From Kingdonia uniflora (lineage: Eukaryota > Streptophyta > Magnoliopsida > Ranunculales > Circaeasteraceae), in contig JACGCM010002890.1 of the NCBI GenBank assembly GCA_014058105.1, positions 2,976,001 through 3,040,000 on the forward strand: 64,000 bases of DNA, in the 5' to 3' direction. This document shows positions 10,890 through 21,660 of the stretch, piece after piece. The notes below the pieces were generated by a model, which was given only the letters and a program-made list of their open reading frames with translations, was not told the origin of the DNA and searched no databases. A program made the translations under genes and the position numbers. Each line of letters starts with the position of its first letter. Position 1 is the first letter of the stretch.

Positions 10890-11873
10890 GTGTGAAGTCT
10901 AAAGTGGAGATGAAGGAATCTCTGTTGGGCAAAGTTGCAGAGGAGGAGACTGAGCTCAAATTTTTGTTGGAGGGACTCAGCCTTATTAGAAAGAAGAAGG
11001 TTGATAACAGGTCGAAAAAGGTTCAAAAAGCTCAGTCGACCAGGTCGATGATGGGTGTTGTTGAAGTGAAAAGGCAAGTATGTGGTGAGGAGGCTCAAAC
11101 TAATTTGCTCAGGACTCTTGGAACAGGCAGTTCAGCTCAGCCGAATTCTGTTACATCGAGCAAAATAACTCTAAAATATCTGAAAAATTAGATGTTAAAG
11201 GCTTTGTCGGCCTCTGGTACCACTGGAAGTGTTGAGGCCATAAAAGAGAAAAGGAGGAGAGTCAAACCCTCGGGGGAGTTAGGGGATAAGGCCCCTGAGG
11301 GGCTATCTACTGTGGTAGATGACCTCAAAGACGTCGAGGAAAAGGCCAGGTTGGCGGTTCTCCACGGAGAGGAAGACGCGAGCAATGTGGTAAGCTTATC
11401 TTATCAGGAAGAACTGCTTAATACGTTACAAGCTCATCGCTGAGATCGATATAATTTTTACAAGTTGCTCGTCTAATTAAGGGGATTTGGCTCGGTATTG
11501 AAGATGAATAAACCGAGCTGAAGAAGGCAAATATCGAGGTTGAAAAGGAATTAGCACGATTCAGGACTGATGCTCTGAAGGAAGTCAGGCAGCTGAAGGC
11601 TTTTTATGTCGTGGCTATTGGTCTGCTACAGGTGGAGGCAAAGGCCAATCTAGATGAGATGGTTGAGGAGTGTGATAGACTGGGGCATCATTTGATGCTG
11701 AAGGGCTATTCTGAGGAGGTGGATGCCATTAAGGCGGACACCTATGTTGAGGAGGAAGATGAGGAGAAAGCAGAAGTGGGGGGATTGTGGATGGCCTGGA
11801 AGGTGTCTTAAGTCAGACGGTGCTCAACAACCAAGGAGATGATGCCGAAATCCTAGAGGGTAATTGTAAGAAG

Positions 11874-11975
11874 GTAGGGTAGAAACGTGTGTTTGTATAA
11901 ATTTTTGTATGTAGCTGAATTTTGTCTGGGGAAGGAACTTCTGTAGATTGACTTTTTTTTATAAACCTCTTGTAG
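11874..11975 (+). other. Probable intron 3 of the B antisense gene
   Basis: Donor GAAG|GTAGGG and acceptor CTCTTGTAG|GCA, with a pyrimidine run at 11951-11970; 102 bp. Removing it joins EILEGNCKK to ALREISLRIKELESG. Confidence 0.7.
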
Positions 11976-12077
11976 GCACTTAGAGAAATAAGCCTCAGAA
12001 TAAAAGAACTAGAGTCTGGACTTGCTAGGGAAAGAGAAACCTCTAAAGCCTTGCTGTCTGCATAAGCGGAGCTGCAG

Positions 12078-12404
12078 GTTAGATCAGAATATGCCTTTAG
12101 ACCTGTATGTTATACCAACATTAAGTTATCAAGTAAATAGGATATGGATGTAGATAACACTAGTATGGTACATGGTATAACTTTACAGTTACTAATATAA
12201 AGTTGCATATCGAATATATTTACCTTATACGCCGCAAGAAACCACTTGAAGTATTTATCTGATAATGCTCTCCAAATTTTTAGACTAAAAGTATTTGAAC
12301 ACTGCAGATGTTTAGGAATTATACAAAATCTTTAGGAATGTAGTATGTAGATATTCAAATGTTTTCATGAATCAAACTACACTAAAAATAGTTATTATCG
12401 CCAG
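12078..12404 (+). other. Probable intron 4 of the B antisense gene
   Basis: Donor CTGCAG|GTTAGA and acceptor TATCGCCAG|GTC, 327 bp, AT-rich, no coding character. Removing it joins AELQ to VQLESSRSRE in one frame, continuing the coiled coil. Confidence 0.75.
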
Positions 12405-13815
12405 GTCCAACTAGAGTCATCTCGCTCTCGTGAGGACGACGTACTGTAGTGTAATCGGGAATTTACAGTGCAATTCGATAGGATGAAGAAGGCGAACGAA
12501 AATATAAAAGATCAATATGTAAAGGCGTATTTTAAACTTGTGGAGGTGACCCGGGCTGTTTCTGACCTGACTCTTCAGGCTGGAGAGAAAAATGCCGAAG
12601 TAGGTAAAGGATTAAAAGAGCTAGCGGAGATAACAAAACGTGCCAAGAAGCTTCAAAGTCGGGTTGACACATTGGTTGTGAAGGGTAAGCAGGCTGACAC
12701 GGCTCTATACCGTATTCAGGCCTTGGAAAGATCGGAGGAACAGTTTCGATCTGATCTTCAGAATAGTAGGAATGAGCTGGAGCGAATGAGGCAAAAATAG
12801 GTTGAAAAAGACAATGAGCTGAGGCTAGCTCTAGAAAATCTATCAGCTTCAGAAGCAGCAGCTGAACATTTGCAAATAGCCCTACCCGCCAAGGATATGG
12901 AATTTTGGGAAATGTAACGAAGGTGCAATGATTTAAATAAGAGGGTTGCACGACTTAAGGAGGAACTGGCGTAGGCCATTACGCGTGCCAAGAAAGACGA
13001 GGCTAGAGAATGTTCTGGGGGAAGTAGAACTTAAGTTAAGGCTCCTCAAGGTCGAGGGGATGTAGTTAGTCTTTCAGGTCGAATTAGTGAGCTAGAGAGT
13101 GATGCATCTCGTATTCAGGGGCATGTTAAGAAGGGAAATACGAACTTGAGGGAATGCCAGCAGAAGTTGGATGCTGCTCTTATCAGGGTGAAAGTTCTGG
13201 AAGGGGAAATTAAAGCAAAAGAATCGCTGATGATGAGGAAAGAAGAATTATTGAAAGATCTTCCGGCAAGGGAAGAGTTGAACGTAAAAATTCAGAGACT
13301 TCGTGCCCGGGTAGTAGACTTAGAAGCCATGAATCTCACTAAATTAGCTAAGTATATTAAAAAGTTGGAAGAAAATGTAATCTATCATGCTATGGTCGAT
13401 GAGGAAATGACTGAACAAAATAATGAGTATGTTAAGTTATAGTTATGCCTCGAGAAGCTGAGAGCGAAATTTACAATAATGGTCATGCTTGATGCATTAC
13501 GCTTTGACCAGTTAAATGCGATTGTTGCATATTTTGTAGAGGATGTAAAAAGACTTGATTCAGAACAAGATATCTTGTTCAAAATACTGTCGGATAAGGG
13601 ATGTATTTGTGGAGCTAAGATAGATCGAGGGAACTCTCTGGGCGTCATAGAGACCCAACTGGGCCCTCGAACTGCTGAACTGATAGAATTGGGTAGAGCT
13701 ACTGTGATTTGCGAACTAAAAGACCTCTTGATGTAGGGGGAAGCACTGCTGGCACTCCATCAGCAAAAAATAATCCCTTGTAAATTAATTTGACCTAAAA
13801 ATAAATAGTATCTGT

Positions 13816-14330
13816 CACAGACACATTGAAATTTATGAAAGCTAGTACAACTTTTTCCTTATCTTGTGTCTGGTAGGGTCTTTAATATAAAACAAATTTT
13901 TACATTCGTTTCAATCACAGATATGTGTTGAGCTAAACCAAGTTGAAACTTGATTTGAACTATAGAAATGCCACAGACATATTGAAAGAGATGAAGGCCA
14001 GTATGACCTTTGCCTTATACTTTACCTTGTAGAGTATTTAATGTGAAACAAGTTTCTATACTTGCTTCAATAGCAGAGATTTAGTAGAGTCAGCCAAACC
14101 AAGTGGTATCCTTGATCCAACCGCTATAAATGACCCAAACAAGTTGAAAAGATGAAACTAGTATTACCTTTGCCTTATCCCTTGTTTGGTAGAGTCTTTG
14201 ATATGAAACAAGTTTCAACACTTACTATAATCACTGAGATGTTGTAGAAGAAGCCAAATCAAGTGATATCCTTGATCTAACTTGGATAAGATCGATTGTA
14301 AGCTAGTATTATCTATGCTTTAATATATAA
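13816..14330. repeat. Tandem repeats of 156-161 bp in the element B 3' UTR
   Basis: Three units start at about 13816, 13972 and 14133, with a partial fourth from about 14293. Shared blocks include cacagacaYattgaaa, gcctta, ttggtagagtcttt-atatRaaacaa and aagtgatatccttgat. The array lies exactly between the stop of the antisense gene (13736) and the stop of pol on the other strand (14479). Confidence 0.85.
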
Positions 14331-14478
14331 AATGCGGTCGAATGTTCGTGAAGAGAATGATATTGTTTAAAAAAAACTTTCATTGATAATTTCAAATTTT
14401 ATATTGGATGGAGATGAGAATCTCACTTTTGTAATTGAAAAATAAAAAGCGAATAATGTAAATGGAGTAGTAAGACGC

Positions 14479-15438
14479 TTAACGATAGTACCATTTCAGT
14501 CGCCTAGTGTTCTATAAATCTAAAATGGGGATTCCCTCGTCTGTCATGAGATAGTATGATCCAAGGACTGAAAGACCTATGATATTGAATGGACCCTCCC
14601 AATTGTCGGCTAATTTTCTAGCGTGAGGCTCTTTGTGATGTTGAGGAATTTCTCTAAGGAAGAGATCTTTGATTTAGAAAGCACGGCTCCTGACTCGGTT
14701 ATTATACGATCTGGCAAGCATATGATGATATCGATCTAGGTTAGCGATGACGCATTCCCTGGTCTCGTCTATCACAATAAGGTTGTAAGCCAATTCGAAC
14801 TCATTTTCTTCGTCAGCTAGCTCATGATCCAGAACTGGATGATGATATTCAGAAGGAATGGCAGCCTCAGTAACATAAGCAAGGACGAATGGGGTACACC
14901 CAGTAGACTTTCGGGGAGTGGTTCGATATGCCCACAGGATGTGAGGTAGTTCCTGAACACAATTCCCTTTTTTCTATGAGTGAACTCGCTTTTTGAGTCC
15001 ATCTACGATGGGTTTGTCAGTAATTTCGGCCTGGCCATTGCCTTATGGGTAGTATGAATTTGATGGTGAATGGATGATATTGTGGTGGTTTAGGAAGGTT
15101 ACGACCATATCTTACACAAATTAGGGCCCATTATCGATACAAATTAGGTAGGGCACCCAAACTGAGTGATTATGTGGTTCTAGATAAAAGAGATGACCTG
15201 GAGAGTTAGGGAATTTACTACGAGTAGGTGGCGAGGATTATCTAGAAAGTTTGGGAATTAACCGACTAGGTCTAGCGCCCATCTTTTAAATAACCAATAA
15301 ACCTTGCTTGCATGGAGTTCGAGCGCAGGGGCGTGTATCATATATCCATATCACAGGCAGGTATCATAGCTCTGTTTGCTAATGATCAACCTGCAGCATG
15401 GGAGCCGCAAGTTCCTTCGCATAATTTGCGGAGCAGTT
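14479..15438 (-). pseudogene. Element B integrase, C-terminal two thirds
   Basis: From the C insertion downwards the minus strand reads LLRKLCEGTCGSHAAG (the zinc-binding histidine region), then decayed core and, near 14580-14640, REPHARKLADNWEGPF. The end is NTRRLKWYYR followed by a stop at 14479, the usual end of Tat pol proteins. The first part of the same integrase is at 28815-29098 on the other side of element C. Several stops are visible in the core (14990-15300), and the catalytic acids cannot be read with confidence. Confidence 0.8.
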
Positions 15439-16255
15439 TGTAGGGAACTAACTCTGTTTGGGCGGGAGTTGGTTCTTGCAAAGTAGACTCAGTCCTCAAT
15501 CAAAGGGAACAAGCAATTGACCAAAGATATGATATAACCAAAGGCAAATACTTGCGTAGAGGCCCGAATGTGACTCTCTACGACCTCTGATGAGGATTTT
15601 TAAGACAGATTGTATTACTGAAGAGTAAATTACTGGTTCGAGTATAGAAGTTATGGGGTGGTCAAAGGTTGAAATGCAAAGGTAGGAGGAGATTTTTGTA
15701 TCCCCCGCTTGGTTTCCCCACTCCTCTATTTATTGAAGCATAGGGAGCCGAGTCATCAAGCGTGGGTCCGATTTACATGATTATGTTGTTAGAAAAGCCC
15801 GGCGAGGGACGAGCACTGGTCTTGTCGGTACTGTTACTGCTGCATTTATTGGTGGTGGCTCTGAATGGCGCGGTGGTTGGGATTGTCACTGTAGATTCAC
15901 GGGCCAATCAATGCACTATCTTATCTGATGAGGTAGTTGTCTGCCTTATCTTGCGTCGACAGTGTGATAGTTAGGTCGAAGGATATCTGCTGCTAGGACG
16001 TTAATCTATTCTCAAAGTTTTATTTAGTGAGCTGGCTATCTGTCTTATCATATTTCGACCATATGTAGATATGGTCAAAGGATGTCTGTTGTAATGTACT
16101 AATCCGTTCACAAAGTTCTGGCCATTGTCGAAGGTTCATCTCTGGTGGATCTCTGAGGATCCTTTTTTTAGGGGTTGAGTTTGCTTCGATATATTCGAGT
16201 AGGCTATGAAGTGGGCTTCGGCTGTCTGTTCGAAGGCTACGAGTAGCTTACTACA
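15439..16255 (-). repeat. Element C 3' LTR
   Basis: 817 bp. The minus strand begins TGTAGTAAGCTACTCG and ends GTTAGTTCCCTACA. It aligns with 28067-28813 over about 750 bp (shared ggtcttgtcggtactgttac, ctgctgcatttattggtg and others). Confidence 0.9.
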
Positions 16256-16270
16256 TTCGCCCCCTCTCAG
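16256..16270 (-). other. Element C polypurine tract
   Basis: The minus strand reads CGCTGAGAGGGGGCGA directly before the LTR start. It is the plus-strand primer site expected in an LTR retrotransposon. Confidence 0.75.
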
Positions 16271-16583
16271 CGAAGGTCTCAAAGCCTGATGGAGAGGTGT
16301 TCGATGAGAAAATTGTTTGGTCTTGGAATCTGGGTAGTTTGACTGTCTTGTTTTTCGGGAAATTAGTTAAACGGGGCTTTCAAGGGATGCAGCTGGTTAT
16401 AGGTTAATAAATGCATTGAAGCCTATAAGTATGGGTTATTGTGGGGTTACACTGTATCTTCTTCCATCTGCAATAGTCTTCTTCTCTGTTCTCCATATTC
16501 TTGATATTTGGATGGATACAATGCCAAACACACGCTACCAGAAGAGGATGGGCTTTGCCCGGGACCGTCGAGTAGGGTGAAAG

Positions 16584-16787
16584 ATGGCGGAACTGCATAT
16601 GATGTTCTTCAATGGTGACCCATATTCTTATCTTAGGGAACAGTTGAGATTTCAATTTACGACTGCTGAACGACGCTATCTCTTTCTGATAGCACTGGCC
16701 GAAAGTCTCGTTTGTGCTGAGGAGATCATCGAGGAGCAGAATACGGCGAGCGGGGCTGGTCCTTCCGATATTAGGGCTTTGGGTTGA
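16584..16787 (+). CDS. Short antisense ORF in element C, unidentified
   Basis: 67 codons, MAELHMMFFNGDPYSYLREQ..., with RFQFTTAERRYLFLIALAES and a C-terminal EEIIEEQ. Composition is protein-like and helical, but I recognise no family. The sequence upstream (from 16519, MPNTRYQKRMGFARDRR, then a stop) is in the same frame, so the original protein may have started at about 16519. It lies between the polypurine tract and the next short gene, on the strand opposite to pol. It may be the 3' part or a relic of an accessory gene. Confidence 0.35.
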   Translation: MAELHMMFFNGDPYSYLREQLRFQFTTAERRYLFLIALAESLVCAEEIIEEQNTASGAGPSDIRALG

Positions 16788-17302
16788 GTGCGGGAATGTT
16801 TTGAATTTCTGTAGGTTTTTGTTTTTCTATGTTTGGAGGGGGTTCTTTCTGTTGTGTGGGGTTGATAGTAGAAATGTAATTTGTTTGTTGAATTTACTTA
16901 TTTGGAATGGACAGAGTATTTTCTCCATATTTATATTACTATGTCTGATTAATATTGTAGACGAATATAAGTGAATACTCTTATAGGCGCGAGGTAAAGT
17001 GATGAGCTTGAAGGTAATGATGAACGAAGGTTATTATTATCTGGTTATAATGCTCATAATGAATTATAGTCAAAGGTATGATGAAATGCTGCTTTTTAAT
17101 AATTGATGGTTATGATGGTCGAATGCTCGATGTGGGTGATGTGCTCGAATAGAGGTCCTCGGGAATGAGGTTTGCATGTATGCACCAATGAATCAGTTAC
17201 GTCTAGGAAGTTGGAGAGGTTGTATGTTGACTTTTCGAGGTTGGAAATAAAAGTTGTCATTAATTTGGTTACGGAAAAGGGAAAGTTGTGGTGGGTTTGC
17301 AA
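16788..17302. other. Non-coding gap in element C
   Basis: AT-rich sequence with no convincing ORF. It runs up to the TATA-like box at 17303. Confidence 0.5.
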
Positions 17303-17312
17303 GTATAAAAGG
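17303..17312 (+). promoter_or_regulatory. TATA box candidate of the short C antisense gene
   Basis: gtataaaagg lies 73 bp before the ATG at 17385, the usual spacing for a plant TATA box plus a short leader. The leader is pyrimidine-rich (tttttcttgtcgttcttctt). Confidence 0.55.
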
Positions 17313-17384
17313 AACTGTTGTAGAGATTACTTCACACCGTTCTGCATGTTTTTCTTGTCGTTCTTCTTCGTTGCTCACTTTGAA

Positions 17385-17678
17385 ATGGCGGCAAATATTC
17401 CCGTTCAAGAAGACCCGGCTACTGCGAGAGTTAGGCGCATACGGGAGGCCTTGCTAGGGTTGGGACGGTGGTTTGGCCTGGAAGAGGACATTGATGCAGA
17501 AATGCTGAATCTTTTTATGGCAGAACCTGGAGCTCCAATTCTTGAGATTCCATTCACATACTTGTGGGGGATACTGCAGATGATGGGGCAATTTCCTTGT
17601 CATTGGATGTCTCTCCTCGAGGGCTTCACAGAGGATATTACTGACCAAGAGGATGCAGATTCTACGGCCATTGTCTAG
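17385..17678 (+). CDS. Short antisense gene in element C, 97 aa, unidentified
   Basis: Uninterrupted ORF of 97 codons starting MAANIPVQEDPATARVRRIR, with an acidic middle (LEEDIDAEMLNLFMAEPG) and an acidic C-terminus (EDITDQEDADSTAIV). The frame is open further upstream to 17172, but the ATG at 17385 is preferred because a TATA-like box and a pyrimidine-rich leader precede it. No signal peptide or membrane segment. It is opposite in sense to pol of element C and lies about 1.2 kb before the promoter of the long antisense gene. Being intact in an otherwise broken element may be chance, given its length. I know no family for it. Confidence 0.5.
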   Translation: MAANIPVQEDPATARVRRIREALLGLGRWFGLEEDIDAEMLNLFMAEPGAPILEIPFTYLWGILQMMGQFPCHWMSLLEGFTEDITDQEDADSTAIV

Positions 17679-18490
17679 GAGGAGCTGCCCCCTAATAGCT
17701 AGAGTCCTCTATAATATAATTGTGTTGTTGCTTCTTCTTTTTTTGTACGAGGGTTGAAATGTTAGATGCCTTTTGAATGAAAATGATTTCGTTGAATAAC
17801 TCTGCTGTCGAACTGTGGGTAATAGTAATAAAGTCTGATATGGAATGGATGATACAGTTTGTCGAAATGTATAGTTTGTGTTGTTCAGAGATAAAAATGG
17901 TTTTGCCAAAGGGAAAACTAAACTGTGGTGAAACTGAAAAATTTATCTGAAGGCCTGAGGTTTTTGATTGGTCGAACTTACGACTGTATTTGGTCGAAGG
18001 TTCGAAACTTTTGAGTTAAGAGGCGTGCTGGATATCGTCGGCCAATATATTGAAATGAATTTTGCTGAGGCTAGATGTTGAGCATTGTTCAAGGCGTGAA
18101 ATGGTCGACTACTTGAGTGCAGGAATGTATTGAAGATTAAGTTTGATTTGACTAGCTGTTCTGACAGCCCAGACGGCTGGTCAATCAAACTTGTACGAGC
18201 TCCTGAGGCAATGTGCAAAAGGTAATGATGTTGTTTTTCTTGTATGACGGAAAGAGGTAATAATGTGGCTGTTTGGACTGGACTGTTTGGCTTCGAGTAA
18301 GGGAGGAAAAAAAAAAGGTTCAAGAAGCTTCGGGTTTTGCGAGCAGATGGTAGTAAGGGTGTTGTGCGCACGTGGGAGGTGCGAGGGGTAAAATGGTCAA
18401 ATGACATTAGAGCCGAAAAGCTGGGGTAGTGGGGTCGTGGTAATGATAGTTGTGAGTATATCGAGGCGGTTTAATTTTTTTTTTTGAAAG
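17679..18490. other. Intergenic part between the two antisense genes of C
   Basis: No convincing coding sequence on either strand. It ends in a run of t (18474-18485) just before the TATA-like box of the next gene. It probably holds the terminator of the short gene and the promoter of the long one. Confidence 0.5.
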
Positions 18491-18500
18491 ATATATAAAT
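18491..18500 (+). promoter_or_regulatory. TATA box candidate of the long C antisense gene
   Basis: atatataaat, followed about 145 bp later by a 5' splice site and, beyond the intron, by the first ATG (18926). Together these look like a plant RNA polymerase II promoter with a spliced leader. Confidence 0.5.
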
Positions 18501-18643
18501 GAGAGAATATTGATTACTGTACTATCTTATTGTGAGAATCAAAAGGTTGGGAGGAGAAAACATTCGTTATTTTAAACTTGGGGGTTGCTGCTTCTTTTGT
18601 TTGTTTGATCTTGCTCGTTCGAGGAGACGGCTGCTAATCACTG

Positions 18644-18918
18644 GTAAGTCACTTGATCTCTATCATGTTTACTCTATTTTGTTCTCTGTTTGAGGGGGTG
18701 TGTAGGAGATTTTGCATTTGGAGTGAAGAAGTTATTTTCGGGAGTATGAAGGCTTGTTAGAACTATTCCAGAATTTGGTGAGGGTTTTTCTTTTTGGAGG
18801 AGTTATTGTGTTTGATATTTACGGTAGCAGAAATATCTAGAGGGTACAGATGGGATAAGAGTGATAGACGCGGGATTGCCGAATTTTCCACCCTAATTGC
18901 ATGCCTCCTCTTCTGTAG
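18644..18918 (+). other. Probable 5' UTR intron of the long C antisense gene
   Basis: Donor CTG|GTAAGTCAC, acceptor CCTCTTCTGTAG|GCA, 275 bp. The ATG used (18926) lies eight bases after the acceptor. Introns in this place are common in plant genes. Confidence 0.6.
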
Positions 18919-18925
18919 GCAAAAA

Positions 18926-21098
18926 ATGCATAACCGTCGGGCATCGAGGCAGAGACTGGTGGATGAAGAGGTTGACAAAGTCAAAGCTAGTATGTCTTGT
19001 CAAGACCCAATGGGCGAGGGTAGCGATTTAGAGGTGTTAGATGTGGTAACCGAGGCCCCGTTGTCGATTATTCTGCCGGCTGGAGATTATCCAGTCATGA
19101 ACCGTCGAAGGATGATAATGACCGAAGATAGTGATGAAGAGGAAACAGTATGAGGGAAGGGATGTGATGTAGAACCTTCAGGGAGTGGTGAGGGAGATAA
19201 GGTTCCAGGGGGTGATAACGAGGATTCGACTGAGTCGGATGTGGTCAAGGATGCCGTTTTAGCAAAAATTAGGGTTAGGTTTGATCGGTTTACCACAAAA
19301 TTTGAATCCTCTCGAAGGTGGGGGTACAACTGAGTATGGCGGTGGTAGGTTTGACCTTCAAATCGGACCCTGGGGTAGGGATTATGGCGTATAGGGGTCA
19401 AATATGATTGGGACTGGAGTTTCCTCTTCGACGACTGGTGAAAGAAGTGCTGAATTTCTAGGGTATTGCTCCAGTGCAAATGAACGGTAATTTTTATGAG
19501 ATGATGAGGGTGATAGAGGGGATGAATGTAAAATTGGCTGGTGAGGGTCGAGGTCTAATTAAATGGTTTGACATTATCACCTTCTATTCAAGGAAGGCTA
19601 GTCAAAACCCGGTGACTTATCACATCCAATGTCTCCCAGAGAAACCTTGGTTCTTTGATCTGTGCTCAACAAATCGGGGGTGGAATAAAGGTTTATTGAT
19701 AGTATGGGGTAATTGCGAGAATGTAGATAATGATAACCTGTACAAATTACATCATAGGGTATTTAACGAATGTATGTTTGCTGTCGATGGGTTTGTTGTT
19801 GATGTGCTTCTGAAATAAGTGATAACTGTGTTTTTGCATTACTTCTGCAGGTCCAGGAAGTTTCTCTTGGAATAATCCGGTGAATTACATTGATTCTTTG
19901 CTCAAGGCTAGTAAAGACTGGGTAAATTAGGTGTTTGATAGTCTAAAGATCAAGAGGCAAAAGAGAAAAAAGGTGGATTCCCAGCTTCGAGACATACCCG
20001 CTACGCCGAAGCGATCAAAGGGAAAAAGAGGGGTTAGTATTTCGAAATAGAAAAAAGAAATGGGAGGGGAAGAGTTGCTGAGGATCTACCAGTTTGTGTT
20101 GAGGTAGTAGAGGGGTGCGAAGCAAGCAGCGCCAATGTCCAAAGGGGGTGGAGAGGCTTCGATAATGAAAGCAAAACTGGTGTCTTCTCAAGCCGAGAAA
20201 GGGAAGGGCCGAGCAGCGCCTGAAGCACCTAAGGTGCAGCAATTGAAGGTTATTCAACGTAAGAGATGTAAGATACTCGGGGAGGATGATACATTGGAGG
20301 AAGATGATAAAATGATGGAGGCTGAGCGACAACAGCAGGCTGTGGCAAAGCAGGCTTTGATGGTCAAGCTCTGGGAGGATGATCCTGACGAAGCTTCGAA
20401 GGAGATAAAGAAGTACGTATCTTAGGTAGCTATATATAGCTTTGTGTAGTGGTATTTCGAAGTTCCTTGCAAATTGTTCGAGTTTTGAGGTTCACCGATA
20501 TCTTGAGTATTTTTGCAGATGAAAGTCTGGATAGAGACTTGCAATAAGGCGATGAAGTCGGTAAATGCTAAGTTGCGACAAGTAAAAGAAAATCTGGATC
20601 TTTCTCGTGGGAAGGAGGCATCATGGGTATCTCAAGTCAGGAAGCTAATGCAAGATGTAGATGTGCTTACTGATTTTAATGATGAGAGGCCTAAGCAACA
20701 GCTGTCAAGGTTGGAGCGAGAGTGGTTGGCCAAGCTGAAGGCGTGTGACAAGGCAAAAGCGGAACAGAAGGTGGGTTTCCAGTGGCAATATGATAAGTAA
20801 TGCATGGAGAATGTGAGGCTGAAAAAGTTTATCAATGGTATGGGGTATGATGCCGATGCGTTGCAGTCTTATCCTGTTTCACCAGAACTTCTGGAGGGGG
20901 ATGAATTGCAGATGAGGGAGGGGAGGTGAACGTTATTGAGGAAGAAATTGGGGGTACTAGGGGTGATGTTGAGACTTCTCTTCTTGTAACGCCCATTGGT
21001 GGAACTGCTGATGGTCTGATCGAAGGGTCGCATGAGGCTGCTGAGGTTGGTGGTACTGGGGCAATTGTGGAGCCAGAGGGTGCAACCGCTCCCACATG
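18926..21098 (+). pseudogene. Element C antisense gene: transposon-type domain plus charged/coiled-coil region
   Basis: The start MHNRRASRQRLVDEEVDKVK is followed by an acidic stretch. A globular domain (about 19335-19815) follows with FPLRRLVKEVLNF, APVQMNGNFYEMM, LIKWFDIITFY and FFDLCSTNRGWNKGLLIVWG. After this come a basic region (PKRSKGKRG), a Q/K/E-rich helix (MMEAERQQQAVAKQALMVK) and coiled coil (20519-20800). The end lies in another frame, ATAPT and a stop at about 21098. Introns: one at about 19817-19850 with a good acceptor (ACTTCTGCAG) but decayed donor, and 20417-20518. The QMNGNFYEM and hhhVxGNC motifs match the antisense genes of B and F, so they are homologues. The domain resembles the plant putative gypsy-type transposon domain. 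Several stops and frameshifts are present. Confidence 0.72.
20417..20518 (+). other. Probable intron in the C antisense gene
   Basis: Donor AAGTAC|GTATCT and acceptor AGTATTTTTGCAG|ATG, 102 bp. Splicing at these sites joins SKEIKKY to MKVWIETCNK in frame. A nearby donor GTACGT at 20413 is stronger but would bring in a stop. Confidence 0.65.
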
Positions 21099-21660
21099 AG
21101 GTATTTTGAGGTAGGATTCGTGTGTCTTTTTCTGCTAGTTGTGATGTTAAGTTGTAATATTGTGAACGATGTTTGTTGTTATCTGCTGCTATTTGAACTC
21201 AGTAGGGGTTTTTTTTTTTTGCTTTTGTTATCTGTTGAACTTCTGCGGTTGATGCTGAACATATTGATGCTTGTTTCCTAAACATACTAATTCCGAACTT
21301 TTGACTTGAAATTGGATTTGCTGATGAATTTTGCTATTCTAGTCTGACCTTGAATTGATGGAATTTGAATGCACATGCTGTTGATTTTGCTTGTTTTGGA
21401 CTCTCGCTGATTGATTTATGAATTATACTGTAACTGTTCCCCTAACAGATAATATGTTGAGTGTTCTCTGCATTTAATTCCATTTTAGCTAATATTTTTG
21501 CATTTTTGAAGTAGGCATTTGATCTGTTCAAAATAGGAAGTTGATCTGTTTGATTGGCTGTAGTGTGATCGAAGTCTGAAGAGTATCGGAGATATATAGA
21601 ATGAACTCTTAATGTTCTGCTGGACATCGAAGGCTGAAGCCACAGCGATGTTGAAATTTT
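21099..21660. other. 3' flank of the C antisense gene
   Basis: A t-rich region (ggttttttttttttgctttt near 21206) with no ORF of note. Poly(A) signals for the antisense gene would be expected here. Confidence 0.4.

Larger units (their letters stand above)
9534..13736 (+). pseudogene. Element B antisense gene: transposon-type domain plus long coiled coil, five probable exons
   Basis: It runs opposite to gag-pol, between the integrase end (14479) and the 3' LTR. Probable exons are 9534-9914, 10038-10805, 10890-11873, 11976-12077 and 12405-13736. The second exon carries a domain with CHVQLNGNMWEV (about 10504), RHCFSDLNSAGRTWNDKV (about 10676) and VNGNC. The last three exons are strongly charged coiled coil (LREISLRIKELESGLARE; LERSEEQFRSDLQNSRNELE; LRECQQKLDAALIRVKVLEG) ending GPRTAELIELGRATVICELK. 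Introns follow GT-AG, and the last two join the coiled-coil frame exactly. About ten frameshifts or stops break it now. The domain resembles the putative gypsy-type transposon domain of plant Tat antisense ORFs. Function is unknown. Confidence 0.72.

Noticed and set aside
12532..12951. 139-codon minus-strand ORF inside the B antisense gene
   Set aside because: It is the mirror of the plus-strand coiled-coil exon, whose heptad-rich sequence and splice sites make the plus strand the coding one.
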